From: Bretschneidera sinensis
Taxonomy: Eukaryota; Streptophyta; Magnoliopsida; Brassicales; Akaniaceae
Assembly (NCBI GenBank): GCA_023935145.1
Contig: CM043700.1
Coordinates: forward strand, 101,398,400-101,462,399
Direction: 5' to 3'
DNA length: 64,000 nt
Made by a program: the position numbers and the translations under genes. Shown here piece after piece: positions 1 through 10,450 of this stretch (within the stretch, counting starts at the first letter, position 1; every line of letters begins with the position of its first letter). Below the pieces are notes generated by a model. The model was not told the origin of the DNA, made no database searches, and worked only from the letters and a program-made list of their open reading frames with translations.

Positions 1-1
1 G

Positions 2-232
2 GTGTCTTCGGATAGCCAAAGTGCAGGGCACTTGTGGAGGAATCCGGTGTTCCATGAGGGGACGAAGCATATGGATGTTCGGTATCATTACATTCCGAAA
101 AATGGTACGAAAGGATACATTCATGTTGACAAGAAGACCACGGAGGAAAGTCCTGTAGATTTAAGCACCAAGGTTCTACCTCTAACAAGGTCCAATCATT
201 GCCTTGGATTTCTTAAGATTGGAGTTGGTTGA
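2..232 (+). pseudogene. RNase H C-terminal tail of copia pol (CoA1), partial
   Basis: This is the last part of the copia Pol polyprotein, whose RNase H degrades the RNA strand during reverse transcription. The reading frame enters from outside the window, so the first codon here is not a real start. Residues SDSQSA match the conserved (C/S)DSQSA motif of copia RNase H, and TKHMDVRYHYI matches the block that follows. LSTKVLP and NHCLGF match the usual C-terminus before the stop at 230-232. No stop falls inside the visible part. Homology to CoA2 (10,101-10,370) and CoA3 (51,163-51,510) confirms the family. Confidence 0.85.
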
Positions 233-313
233 TTGATGACTCAAAATGAGTTTGGATCCCGAAGCTCTCTGCAAAAATGGTTCAGGTTTAAACACTTAGA
301 CAAAAGTAGAGAT

Positions 314-1247
314 TGTTGGTATTTATCTAAGGTTTAAACAGGTTTAAACATGGTTCATAGATGGTTAAAGTCTAAACCAATGTTGGAGGATCAAAGTTCA
401 GTAACTTAGAAGGCTGGACACATGTGTGTGCTTCATTTTGGAGCAAGGGAAGGCCATGCGCACTAGTGTGCACACTTCTGCACACAAGCAGAAGGGTGTT
501 GTGTGAAAGGGACAGCAACTCAAAGCTGCAGCGCTGGAACCTAGCAGGAATAACACAAGGGATAGAAACTCAAAGCTGCAGCGCTGGGAAGTCGACGCTG
601 CAGCACTAGTCGGCACACATGGACAACATGCTTTAGCCTTCTCTTAGGTGTGTGAATGCAAGGTTAAAATGCACAGTACCACTTAAGATTGATGGAGGGC
701 CATGGTTAAGTGGTCATCAAGATCTAAGGGTGGAGAATGACACACAAGATTGGACACGAAGTTGGTGCACTATATAAAGGGTCATCTAGGTTCAATCTCA
801 AAAAAGAAGACACAAGAATGTGATGATGTAACTTGTGAGACATGTGTATGAATGAGAGAATTGTGTGAGAGTGCAAAGACACAGACATACAAGAGGGACT
901 CATTGTAGAGAGGCTGGTTGTAAAAGAAGAGAGGTTAGTATAGAATTAATAGAAAGCATTATAATAAGTCTATCACTTTCTCGTTCTCTTCTTGGTTTCT
1001 TCAAGAACTTGAGGTTTCTTGAAGGGGGTTGCTAAACTTGTAAGAACCATTTGAATTAGTGTAGAGAGTTCAGAGGAACTCACAGGGATGTAGGCACATT
1101 ACCGAACCTCGATAAAAAATTGCTTGTCTGCTTTCTTTCTTTGATTTTCTGTTCTTGTGTTCGATTTTTGTATTTCTTTCAAGTCATTCTAGACTTGGGT
1201 GTTTGGAAGATCACCACCTAGGCATCTTGACAAGGTGATTTCCAACA
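314..1247 (+). repeat. 3' LTR of CoA1 (934 bp)
   Basis: The LTR runs from TGTTGG to TTCCAACA and is homologous over its whole length to 10,451-11,401. A TATA box (tatataaagg) lies at 771-780, about 460 bp from the start, so U3 is roughly 490 bp. The upstream part carries repeated ggtttaaac motifs and GC-richer cagcgctg motifs. Bases just after the LTR are SirB reverse-transcriptase sequence. Confidence 0.9.
771..780 (+). promoter_or_regulatory. TATA box of the CoA-family LTR
   Basis: The sequence tatataaagg is followed by ggtca(c/t)ct. The same block is found at the same LTR position in CoA2 3' LTR (10,949-10,958) and both CoA3 LTRs (46,742 and 51,983), so it is a conserved core promoter. 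It is absent from the CoA2 5' LTR because of a deletion. Confidence 0.75.
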
Positions 1248-1790
1248 GAAAGTTGTATCTATTTTTCCTCTTGTAAAACTATTTTCAAGTAAAAACTTAC
1301 TTAGCCTTTCATACTATGCTCTTAGAGCTTGCTTCAACCCATAGAGAGCTTTAGAAAGCTTATAAACATGGTTTAGAAGACTAGGATTTTTAGAACCAAG
1401 AGGTTGCTCAATATAAACATCTCATTCTATAAAACCATTTAAAAAAGCATTTTTCATATCTATTTAAAATAGCTTAAACTTATTATAGCATGCGAAGGTT
1501 AATAACATATGAATGGCTTCTAATCTAGCTACAGGAGCATAAGTCTCATCAAAGTCTATTCATTCTTCTTGATTGTAACCCTTAGCAACTAGTCTAATCT
1601 TGTTCCTAGTTACTATTTCATTTTCATCCATTTTATTTCTATATACCCATTTAGTTCCTGTGATTGTATGATTCTTTGGTCTAGGAAGTAGAGTCCATAC
1701 TTTATTCCTTTCAAATTGATTTAATTCTTCTTGCATAGCATTTATCTAATCAACATCTTTTTTGGCTTCTACAAAAGTCTTAGGTTATAC
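1248..1790 (-). pseudogene. Reverse transcriptase N-terminal half (SirB), broken by CoA1
   Basis: Translated on the minus strand, this gives the opening blocks of copia reverse transcriptase: an MQEEL.QFE helper motif, TKWVYRNKMDE, LVAKGYNQEE, DFDETYAPVARLEAI, a mutated form of the D.K.AFLNG block and YGLKQA near the break. Several stops interrupt it; those after NQEE and before YERL look like TGG or GGA codons converted to stops. The YVDD catalytic block would lie beyond the CoA1 insertion, outside the window. The homologous downstream part is seen in SirC at 21,253-21,560. Confidence 0.82.
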
Positions 1791-2995
1791 TTGAGATAAA
1801 TAAGGTACACAATTGCAAATATTTCACATAGAAGATCGAGTTATTACCCCTTGTGAAGGATCACCAATCACTTGATCGATTGGTTGATAATTCACATACC
1901 TCTAATATTTGGGAAGATCGTCCTCTTGTTGACTTGTAGACGGTTGATCAAGATTGAGAGCATCTACCTCTTGATTTGTTTGAGGTTGGCTCTCCTTCTG
2001 GTCAACAATGGGGGTAGATATATCCATTCTTAGAATAAAATCTACATCATCATTAAGAGACACTATTTTACTACCAATTGGGTTAGACTCATCAAAGGCA
2101 ACATGTATGGATTCTTAAACCACTAAAGTTCTTTTGTTAAAGACTATATAAGCTTTACTAAAGATTAAATATCCTAAGAATGTCCCTTCATCAGTCTTGG
2201 AGTCAAATTTACCTAATTTAGTTTTATTGTTATTTAAGATGAAACATTTATAACCAAAAGCACGAAATAAGAGATATTAGGCTTTCTACCTTTCTATAGT
2301 TCATATGGAGTTTTATCAAGCATAGGCCTAATTAATACTCTATTTAAAACATAGCAATAAGTATTTACGGCTTCTGCCTAAAAGTATTTTGGTAAACGAT
2401 TTTCATAAAGCATGGTTCTAGCAAATTCTTCTAGAACTCTATTTTTCCTCTCAATAACTCGATTATGTTGAGGAGTTCTAGGTGCTGAAAATTGTGATCA
2501 ATTCCATTTTCATCACAAAATTTTGAAAAAATTTAGTTTTCAAATTCTTTTCCATGATCACTTCTTATACTTGAAATAGAAATTCTTCTTTTATTTTGAA
2601 CCTTTTTGCAAAAGTTCACAAATTCTTTATAGGCTTCATCCTTATAAGCAATAAAAAAAATGTATATCTTGAATAATCATCAACAATAACATACCATATT
2701 GATGGCCACCTAGACTAATGGTGCTTATTGGACCGAACAAATCCATATATAAAAGTTCAAATGATCTAGAAGTTGAAATTACATTTTTAGATTTGAAAGA
2801 AATTCTTGTTTGTTTTCCCATTTGACAAGCATCACAAACTTTTTCTTTTTCAAATTTAATTTTGGGAAGTTCAACAACTAAATCTTTTCTTAAAAGAATT
2901 TTAAGTAAATCCATGTTCACATAGCCAAGCCTTCTATGCCATAGCCATAGGCTTTTACTAAAAGCGGGAAAACATTTTTCATTTTCCAAATGCAA
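1791..2995 (-). pseudogene. Integrase of SirB, degenerate
   Basis: Integrase joins the cDNA to host DNA. The N-terminal zinc domain is clear at 2,642-2,995: WHRRLGYVN (H..H part), then VCDAC (C-x2-C), GKQTR, FKSKNVIST and MDLFGP, which begins the catalytic core. The core breaks up with frameshifts and stops towards 1,791. The C-terminal region (FNKRTLVV.ESIHVAFDESN-like) is recognisable around 2,050-2,250 on the minus strand. No continuous frame remains. Confidence 0.8.
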
Positions 2996-3121
2996 AGATT
3001 TTAAAACAACTAGATAGACATTATCGTGTCCATGGCCAACAAACTTGATCTTGTTACTTTTGATGTCTATTACTAGACAATGAGAGGATTTATATATGAC
3101 TTTGTTGCCTTTTTCATATAG

Positions 3122-3445
3122 TTAACTAATATTAAGTAAATTTGGCTTAAGGACTTGCGCATATAAAACATGGTCAATGGTTAAGGAATCATTACCCACT
3201 TTGCTATGCCCGATAATCTTTATCTTTGTGCTGTCTCCAATGGTGACATGTCCGCCATCCCTTAGAGTTAGTTCTTTAATTATGCTTTGATCACCGGTCA
3301 TATGCTTTGAGCAACCACTTTCAAGGTACCAATAGTTACCTTTTCCTTGGATAAGCAGTCCTAGGATACATGTTTGTAGTATGAGAGTTGTGAACATACA
3401 TGTTATCTCTATGATATGGATGATGATAATTTCTAGGATGTGCAT
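3122..3445 (-). pseudogene. Aspartic protease region (SirB)
   Basis: The minus-strand frame contains WYLESGCSKHMTGD, the Sirevirus protease active-site block. The canonical catalytic aspartate of the DSG triad is Glu here (LESG), which would be expected to abolish activity. Downstream, GGHVTIGDSTKIKIIG and LLNIS follow as in the family. The frame overlaps the end of the gag-derived frame at 3,336-3,746, so at least one frameshift separates gag from protease. Confidence 0.8.
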
Positions 3446-4836
3446 TTATAGCATGTGCATGCCTTGAATGATTATTCCTATCATTCGCATATCTTGGATG
3501 AGTATACAAATATGAATATATATTTCTAAGATTTCTATTTCTAGCATATGCATTAGAATACTTAGCATTTGAATTTAAATTCACATTCTTAGGCTTACTA
3601 GCATACTTTGAAGGAGAACTCTTAATCTTGCTAGTGGCCTTAGAGGTTGACGGTTCATCCACACATATTGCTTTCATGAACAAAATCTCTTTTGATTTTT
3701 GTTTTCCTAATGGAGAATAACCCAAGCTGGATTTTCCTGCACTCAATCTTTAGCAAGATAGCACTTCATCTAGTTTTTCTTTTCCAAGCATAAGCGTAGA
3801 TATAGTGCTATTCAATTCTATTACTTTCTTTTTTAAAAATCATTTTCATTTTTTAAAAAATCTTGTGATGAGTTATAAAGCATGGAAGATAGTTTTTATT
3901 TTTCTTCCTTTAGACCTTCCATTTCTTTAGAAAGAGATCAGACTTCCTTCTTAAGAGCAATATTTCTAGAATCAAATATTTTCAATTCTTCATGCATTTC
4001 ATTAATTACCTCGATTAATTCTTCACTACTACTAACAATATTATTATTATTAGAAGGGGAAGAATTTGATACCTCATTTTCATCATCGATTACCATCAAG
4101 CAAAGATTGACAATTTTCTTATATCCAACATCATTGTCCAAAGATTCTTTTTCTTCATCATCACTCCAAGTGGTTGCAATCATGACTTTTTTTTAAGCTC
4201 TTATATGGTTTGTTTGTTGTTGGACAATCGACCTTAATGTGACAAGGCTTCTTGCAACCAAAACACACAATAGGTTCTCTTTTTGGAGTGGAATCTTTTG
4301 TATAAGGTTTCTTGCTCTTTTTTAATAACTTATGAAACCTTTTATTGTTAAAGGCATTTCACCATCGTCTTCACTGCTCTCATTTTCTTCTTCTTTTTCT
4401 TCCTCTTTGTTGCTTTGGAGGCTTTGAGAGCAATCAATTTCTTCTTCTTCTCATTATTATTGGCTCCGAGATTCATTTCTTCCATCTCATATGTCAATAA
4501 TGATCCGAGAAGCGTTTCGACATCAAGTTTATCGAGATTTTTGGTCTACGTTATGGCCATCTTCTTTACTTTCAAAGTAGATGGTAAAGATCTCAATATC
4601 TTTCTTGTTAGTTCAAACTCCTCAATGTTCCTACCAAGAAGCTTTAAACCATTAACAATAGTGGTAAAGCATGAGTGCATTTGAGAAATTGTTTCGTTAG
4701 GAGATATTTTAAAAGATTCATATTCAGAAACTAGCATATAAATTTTTATTTTTTAACTTCGCTAGTGCCCTCATATTTAACTTATAGTTTGTCCCAAATC
4801 TCCTTAGCCGAAATACATGCAAAATTTTTATTGCAC
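3446..4836 (-). pseudogene. Gag, 3' two thirds (SirB)
   Basis: Minus-strand reading gives a copia Gag in several frames. Near 4,546-4,737 is the capsid segment (SEYESFKISPNETI, LGRNIEEFELTRKILRSLP). Around 4,200-4,285 is a zinc-knuckle-like block, CFGCKKPCHIKVDC (C-x2-C-x4-H-x4-C, intact). An acidic coiled-coil region (DDENEVSN, ELIEVINEMHEELK) follows at 3,938-4,183, and the motif KSSLGYSPLGKQ at about 3,700-3,740. SirD carries the same order (31,100-31,469 and 39,405-39,620). The 5' part of gag lies beyond CoA2. Confidence 0.82.
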
Positions 4837-5292
4837 TGTTGGTATTTGTCTAAGGTTTAAACATGGTCTAAACATGGTTTAAAGATGGTTAAAGTCTAAA
4901 CCAAGGTTGGAAGATTAAATTTCAGCATGTTAAAGGAGTGCACACATGTGTGTGCATCACTTTGGGTGTGTGTGCATACCCCTAATCAACAAGGCAAAAG
5001 AGTACGCATAGCTGTGTGAAGGGCAGCATCAGTGTGCGCCGCACCGATCCTTCACCAGCGCAGCACCACCCAGCAAGGAGGCAGTTTGAAGAAGGGCAAC
5101 GCCACACTGTCCAGAATGTGGTATAAAAGGGCTTTGCCTAGCTCCTCGTCGCACCCTGTTCAATGCCTAGGTGCTAGGCACACTGAGGCACACACATACA
5201 ACTTGGTTAAGCCTATTCTTAGGTGCGTGGGGACGTAGGCTATTATCAAACCTCGATAACAAATCATTTGTCTTCTTTTCTTTCTTACTTTC

Positions 5293-6563
5293 TGTTGGAG
5301 CGATTATCTACCTAAATAAATATGCAAATAACCATCCGAGTTTTACTTGCAAGAGCACAAGGTCTGTGGTAGCATAGTGTGCAAGTGCGAGATCATTTCC
5401 ACAGGGATTGGTGAATTCCGTTTTAGAATTCGTTTCTTCAAGTTAAAAAAAGAGAAATAGCAATTTGATTGCTAGAGAATAACAATAATGAGAACATAGG
5501 ACTACGATATCCACCCTAATTATACTTTCCCACTAAGTAAAGCTTCAATGCTCTAGCCTTATCATGAATATCTAATGGTTGCCAACCTAAGGGCTTGGTC
5601 CACACCTTAGGCTATTGATCTCCCTATGCAATGAGTTAGGCATGGTGTATACTCTAACTCTTTTCTCTCTTAAGGGATTCAGCATGGGTGTATACTGAGT
5701 TGTTCCTTAAGAGAGCATGAAGGCTGTAGAGATCGGCAACCACATGGGACCTAGGGCTTGGTCCGCTCTCGGTTTCCCATGTTGATTAACCCGGGAATCC
5801 GGTGTGGATATCCCTTGTTACTAATGTCGAACCCAAGACTCGGTCATCCAAATTGATTCGACTAACTTATCAATATCACATGCATACGTTGATCAGGCAC
5901 AAACATATGAAGAATGTAAATACAAACAGGTATTAATCAAGTTAAATATTCTAACAAGGTTATAGCAAAGATAATCAATGAATGACCATGTGGAAAAGCA
6001 TAACTAGGGCTTCAATCGAGCCCTATAGGAGTTTAGTTACACATACTAAGTAAACTAAATATTCTAAACATAGTGAAATAAAAACAGAAAATTAAAACTG
6101 AAGAAGACTCGAGAGACGAGTCGTCAATTCCTCTCCTAAGCTTGCTACTTCGAATCTAGAACAAAAGATCTGGTTTATATGTTTTATAGGGCTATTTATA
6201 GGGTCCTTTTGGTGTCCCAAAACCCTAATTTCCTATTTGGATTCTGGAGACTTCTTTCCATATCTGGCTCTGCCGCCTCTGGAGTGATTGCACTCGAGCG
6301 TATACAGGATGCACTCGAGCCTTCTTCAAGTGCGCTCGTGCTCTTGTGCGCTCGATCTCAAGCGAGGTGCGCTCGAGCGCACCTTGCTGGATGGTAGAAC
6401 ATGATTTTTGCTTCTAAAAGCTCTAAATTATCATCTTTTTGTCCAAGTCCTGTGAAAAACACATAAAACACGAAAATGAAGTAGAAACTACTAAAATATA
6501 TAAATAAAGAGTCTAAAAAGTGTAAATTAAGGGGCTTAAATATGACTATTTAAGCAGTTATCA
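5293..6563 (-). mobile_element. SoloK: solo Ty3/gypsy LTR, reversed (1,271 bp)
   Basis: It runs from TGTTGG to TTATCA and is flanked by a perfect 5-bp duplication ctttc (5,288-5,292 and 6,564-6,568). Read on the minus strand it starts TGATAACTGCTTAAATAG, and near its end carries the block matching the U5 ends of the gypsy LTRs in this window (tgtgcaagtgcgagat in plus orientation). No internal sequence is present, so it is a solo LTR. It has no coding capacity. Confidence 0.88.
6192..6201 (-). promoter_or_regulatory. TATA box of SoloK LTR
   Basis: On the minus strand the sequence reads CTATAAATAG, a near-ideal plant TATA box. Immediately upstream on that strand (plus 6,280-6,390) is a cluster of CTCGAG-containing palindromes that may be U3 control sequence. 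Confidence 0.6.
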
Positions 6564-6657
6564 CTTTCGATTGTTGTATTTCTTTCTACAAGTCGTTCTA
6601 GACTTGGGTGTTTGGAAGATCACCACCTGGGCATCTTGTCAAGGTGATTTCCAATAG

Positions 6658-6701
6658 TGGTATCAGAGCTAGAGGAGAAACCACAACAGTGGTATCAGAG
6701 C
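6658..6701 (+). promoter_or_regulatory. Duplicated tRNA-iMet primer-binding site (CoA2)
   Basis: The motif tggtatcagagc occurs directly after the LTR (6,658-6,669) and again 32 bp later (6,690-6,701). It is complementary to the 3' end of initiator-Met tRNA, the usual copia primer. CoA3 has the same double arrangement. Confidence 0.85.
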
Positions 6702-7029
6702 TTGCACAGCTGGATATCGGAGCAAGAACAGAAGGTATTGGAGTCAAGACTCCAAGAATCGAAGGTCAACTTCTTGGGTGATTCAAGAATGGAGTTAAGA
6801 TCTATATCGATCGTGTTCTTGAGGTAAATCAAGAACAGAGTTAAGATCAATATCTGATCATGTTCTTGAGGGTGATTCAAGAACTGAATAAAGATCAAGA
6901 TCTGATCGTGTTCTTGAGGGTGATTCAAGAACGGTATTAAGATCCATCTTTGATCTGTGTTCTTGAGGTTTAGAAGAAGTTGGAAAGAATTTGTGGGTGC
7001 TGCATAAATCAAGGGATCTTCTCCGTAAG
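6702..7029 (+). other. CoA2 untranslated leader with short tandem repeats
   Basis: No coding sequence is seen. The leader contains four imperfect tandem units built around gatcaatatctgatcatgttcttgag-like sequence between about 6,775 and 6,965 (gtgttcttgagg.. gattcaagaa), which is also present with fewer copies in the CoA3 leader (47,340-47,440). The role is unknown; it could influence RNA packaging or dimerisation. Confidence 0.55.
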
Positions 7030-7884
7030 ATGGGTTCAAATTTTGGTATTGAGAAGTTTGATGGAAAGGGAGATTTTTCCCTGTGAAAGCGAAAGATCAA
7101 GGCGATTCTAGTGCAACAGAAAATGGACTTGGCTCTTGGAGAATATGATGCTTTTCCAGCAAGTACCATAGAGGACTAGCGGAATGAGATTAAGATGATG
7201 GCATATAACACCTTCTTCTTGCACTTGTCGGATAATGTCATAAGGGAGTGTGGAGACTCGGAAGATCTAGCTACAATTTGGAAGAAACTAGATGAGTTAT
7301 TTCTTGCCAAGACTCTCCCTAATAAGAGGTATCTTCGTAAACGAATCTTTTCTTTCAAATTTGATCCTAATGAAGAGTTGCAAGATAATCTTGATGCCAA
7401 GATAAGGAGTGCATCAAGTGGTAAAGGGCTATTCTTTAAAAGAAGGCCAGCAACTCGGTATGGCAGTAACATGTATGGCTACTATCGGGACAGAGGTAGA
7501 GAAGAGAGCCATGGGAGAGTGCACAACAACATGCATGGCTACTACCAGGACAGAGGTAGAGGAGAGAGCCATGGGAGAATGCACAACAAAATGCATGGTT
7601 ACTACCGGGACAGAGGTAGAAGAGAGAGCCATAAGAGAGTGCACAGCAACATACATGGCTACTACCAGGACAGAGGTAGAGGAGAGAGCCATGGGAGAAT
7701 GCACAGCAACATACATGGCTACTACTGGGACAGAGGTAGAGGAGAGAGCACTCCAAACCGAGATTTGGAGGGAAGAGTTGCTACTACTGCCATAAGGAGG
7801 GTAATGTCAAGAAAGATTACAAGAAGATGCGGGATAAAAGAGGAAGCCATACCAAGAATAGAGAGGCTTCAGTTGCCAAGATAG
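7030..7884 (+). pseudogene. Gag (CoA2) with expanded basic repeat
   Basis: The structural protein of the virus-like particle. ATG at 7,030 lies in the same frame as the long open stretch 7,195-7,884 and begins MGSNFGIEKFDGKGDFSL, matching Tork/Tnt1-type Gag. A TGA replaces the conserved Trp after DFSL (TGG to TGA) and a further stop precedes 7,195. The UBN2-like region continues (FLHLSDNVIRECGD, LYLAKTLPNK-type block). Then come five copies of a 20-residue basic repeat (7,468-7,760). The zinc knuckle after it (7,779 on) is in a different frame and has lost its His and last Cys (CYYCHKEGNVKKDY). Confidence 0.82.
7468..7760 (+). repeat. 60-bp minisatellite inside gag, five in-frame units
   Basis: Units begin aacat(g/a)(t/c)atgg and contain gacaggtagag-like and agagagccat sequence; each encodes a variant of YGYYRDRGRGESHGR(V/M)H. 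Length is exactly 60 bp, so the frame is kept. CoA3 has a single equivalent unit (48,125-48,190), so this is an expansion in CoA2. The antisense frames are open only because the unit length is divisible by three. Confidence 0.9.
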
Positions 7885-7949
7885 AATAGCAAGATGATGA
7901 TGTTCTTGTTGTGTGCTCAAGTGTGAGCAAGGGGTAAGAAGGCAGCGAG

Positions 7950-9170
7950 AAAAGGATCTTGGATTCCGGGTGCACTCATCACATGTTCCCTCATTAGAGT
8001 TGGTTCAAGAATTTTAAGGAAACCAATGATGAAAAGGTTTTCTTGGGGAATGATATTTCTTACCAAGTGAGGGGCACGAGAGACATCCAGGTGAGGATGT
8101 TTGATGGAATGACAAAGCTACTGGAGAATGTGAGGTATCTCTCGTACTTGAGGAGGAATTTGATCTCATTAGGGCAGTTGGATTCCATGGGATACACATA
8201 CAAGATAAAGGGAGGAAAGATCAAGGAAGCCAAGGGATCTTTGATACTGATCAAAGCAGTAATGAAGGATGGACTCTATGAGATGATCAGAGATATGGAG
8301 ATCAAGGATCAAGCAACAAGTTTGATGGCTGAGATGGATAAGGCATCCCTTTAGCATACTCGCTTGGGACATATGAGCGAAGAGGGCTTGCAAAATCTTA
8401 GCAAGGATGACCTACTTGGTGGAAACAAAGTAGAGGAACTTGATTTCTGCGAGTGTTGTGTTCTTGAGAAGCAACACCGGGTCAGCTTCAACACCAGAGT
8501 GCACAAGTCTAAGTGCATTCTTGACAACATTCATGCGAACCTTTGGGTATCAGTAAGGACACCAACACAGGGAGGTAACATTTATTTTCTGTCTTTAATT
8601 GATGATTATTCAAGAAAGGTTTGGATTTATTTGGTTAAAAATAAATCAGATGCTTTGAATAAATTAGTGGTGTGGAAAGGATGGTAGAGACTCAAATGGG
8701 AAGGGTAGTTATAGGGATAAGAACTGATAATGGCTTAGAAATTTTTAACTAAGAACTTGATCAATTCTGTAGGTTAAATGGGATTCTAAGACATAGGACG
8801 GTTGTGGAAACCCCTCAGCAAAGTGGATTTGCTGAGTGGATGGAAAAGGTTAGGTGCATGTTAGATAGATCTGGATTACTCAAATGTTTTTGGGGGAAAG
8901 CTGTGTCTACTGCTGCATATTTGGTTAATAGATCATCCTCTAGAGCTTTAGAGCTCAAGACTCCTAAAGAGATGTGGAGTGGAAAACCCCATGAGTTGGA
9001 CAACCTTAGAACTTTTGGGTGTGTTGCATATACACAACAAAAGGATGATGAGCTTAGTCCAGGATCTAGAAAATGTGTGTTTCTAGGATATGAGGAAGGG
9101 GCTAAGGGGTATAGGTTATGGTCCTTAAAAGGATTGAAACTCATAATAAACCTACTTGGAGAAAACTAAC
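7950..9170 (+). pseudogene. Protease and integrase of CoA2 pol
   Basis: ILDSGC-like protease sequence (about 7,959-7,975) is followed by ...GLYEMI (pre-integrase domain) and a zinc domain: HTRLGHM (8,355-8,380), CECCVLEKQHR (8,446-8,475). The integrase core shows LIDDYSRK with the first catalytic Asp (8,598-8,620), a decayed RTDNG block (about 8,720) and FAEW with the catalytic Glu retained (8,828-8,840). The C-terminal part is well preserved: FWGKAVSTAAYLVNR, LRTFGCVAY, SRKCVFLGYEEG..GYRLW. Stops at about 8,354 and 8,686 and frameshifts break the frame. Confidence 0.82.
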
Positions 9171-9479
9171 CCTGCAGAGGCTAGTGAGCAAACCAGTTTA
9201 GTTCTTGTGGAGCATAATATCAAGGAGAATTCAGTTCAGGTAGAGCAAGGAAGGCAAGAGGGTTCGGTCCAGGTAAAGCCCATTGATGAATGCCAAGCTT
9301 AGGACACTCGTGAGGAGTTTGAACTGGAAGTTGATGATGACGGGAGTCAGAAGGACTATAAGCTCACTAGAGACCGAGAAAGAAGACTGGTCGGACCACC
9401 TCCAAGATATGGGTTTGCGGATGCAGCAGTTCCTTGGACAGAAGGAGAGATAAGTGAACAAGAGACTTACATTGATGCT

Positions 9480-10370
9480 ATGGGATGTAAGGATTTGCCA
9501 AGATGGAAGCTAGCTATGCGGGAAGAAATGGATTCTTTGAGGAATAACAACTTCTGGGAATTGGTGCACATTCCAGGAAATCAAAGAGTTATGGATTGTA
9601 AGTCGGCTTACAAGATCAAAGAAGGGTACTCTCCAGGAGATGAAGTCCGGAACAAGGCTAAGCCGGTGGGGAATGGCTTCACTAGAAGAGAAGACATAGA
9701 TTTCATATAAACTTTCTCACCTGGACACAAGGTGGAGAAGATGGTGAGTATCCTCATCTATGTCATTGACGTGCTATTGGTTCGGAACAGCAGGAAGAGG
9801 ATGGAAAGGTTTACATCTCAACTCACCGAGGAGTTCGAGAGGAAGGATCTCAGCCTTACACAAAAGATCCTTGGGATGTGTAGAATCCAAGAAAATGAGA
9901 GAAACTGGTTAAGGGTTTCTTGGGCAATGGGTGTTCTCAGTAGATTTGTGAGTAGTCCTGGAAAGAAGCATTGGCTTGGGATGAAGTGGTTGCTGAGGTA
10001 TTTGAAGGCTCAGTGACAGTCGGTTGTAGCACTCATAACAACCGGGGCAGAATGCATAGCGGCTACAGAAGCCATAAAGGAGGCTATATGATGCAAAGGG
10101 TTGTTGGACGAGTGGGAGATCTTAAAAGAGCAGGTGGTGGTGTCTTCGGATAGCCAAAGTGCATGGTACTTGTGGAGGAATTCGGTGTTCCATGAGGGGA
10201 CGAAGCATATGGATGTTTGGTATCATTACATTCTGAAAAATGGTACGAAAGGATGCATTCATATTGACAAGAAGGCCATGGAGGAAAGTCCTACAGATTT
10301 TGGCATCAAGGTTCTACCTCTAAGAAGGTCCAATCATTGCCTTGGACTTCTTAGGAATGGAGTTGGTTGA
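9480..10370 (+). pseudogene. Reverse transcriptase / RNase H of CoA2, internally deleted
   Basis: The start resembles CoA3 (MREEMDSLRNNNFWELV, DCKSAYKIKEG, GFTRRED.DF). Comparison with CoA3 shows three deletions: after FSP at about 9,722 (roughly 95 codons, removing AFL.G and YGLKQ blocks); after RVS at about 9,920 (about 70 codons); and after YLKAQ at about 10,013 (about 50-60 codons of RNase H). The catalytic YVDD is YVID here (9,761-9,772). RNase H resumes with SDSQSA at 10,147 and ends at 10,370. The product could not be active. Confidence 0.82.
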
Positions 10371-10450
10371 TTGATGACTCAAGATGAGTTTGGATCTCAA
10401 AGTTCTCTGCACAATAGTTCGGGTTTAAATGCTTAGACAAAGGTAAAGAT

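Larger units (their letters stand above)
1..1247 (+). mobile_element. CoA1: 3' end of a Tork-like Ty1/copia retrotransposon
   Basis: The tail of the RNase H coding sequence, a purine-rich tract (about 302-313) and a full 3' LTR are present; the 5' part lies outside the window. The sequence is close to CoA2 and CoA3 in this window. The element sits in antisense orientation inside the reverse-transcriptase region of SirB, whose minus-strand coding sequence resumes at 1,248. The target duplication cannot be checked because the other end is missing. Confidence 0.9.
4837..6656 (+). repeat. 5' LTR of CoA2, promoter-deleted and interrupted by SoloK
   Basis: TGTTGGTATTTG opens the LTR and ..TTCCAATA closes it (the last CA has become TA). 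Without SoloK only about 540 bp remain, against 951 bp in the 3' LTR. Alignment by eye puts a single deletion of about 410-420 bp at 5,230/5,231; the missing part corresponds to about 10,834-11,251 of the 3' LTR and includes the TATA box and the start of R. Confidence 0.85.

Noticed and set aside
5032..5238. 68-codon frame in the CoA2 5' LTR
   Set aside because: It lies wholly inside LTR sequence of GC-rich composition and is not kept open in the other CoA LTRs.
7429..7756. Two minus-strand open frames of about 100 codons with repeated HSPMALSSTS and YLCPSSSH
   Set aside because: They are antisense readings of the 60-bp minisatellite, open only because the unit is a multiple of three and lacks stops.
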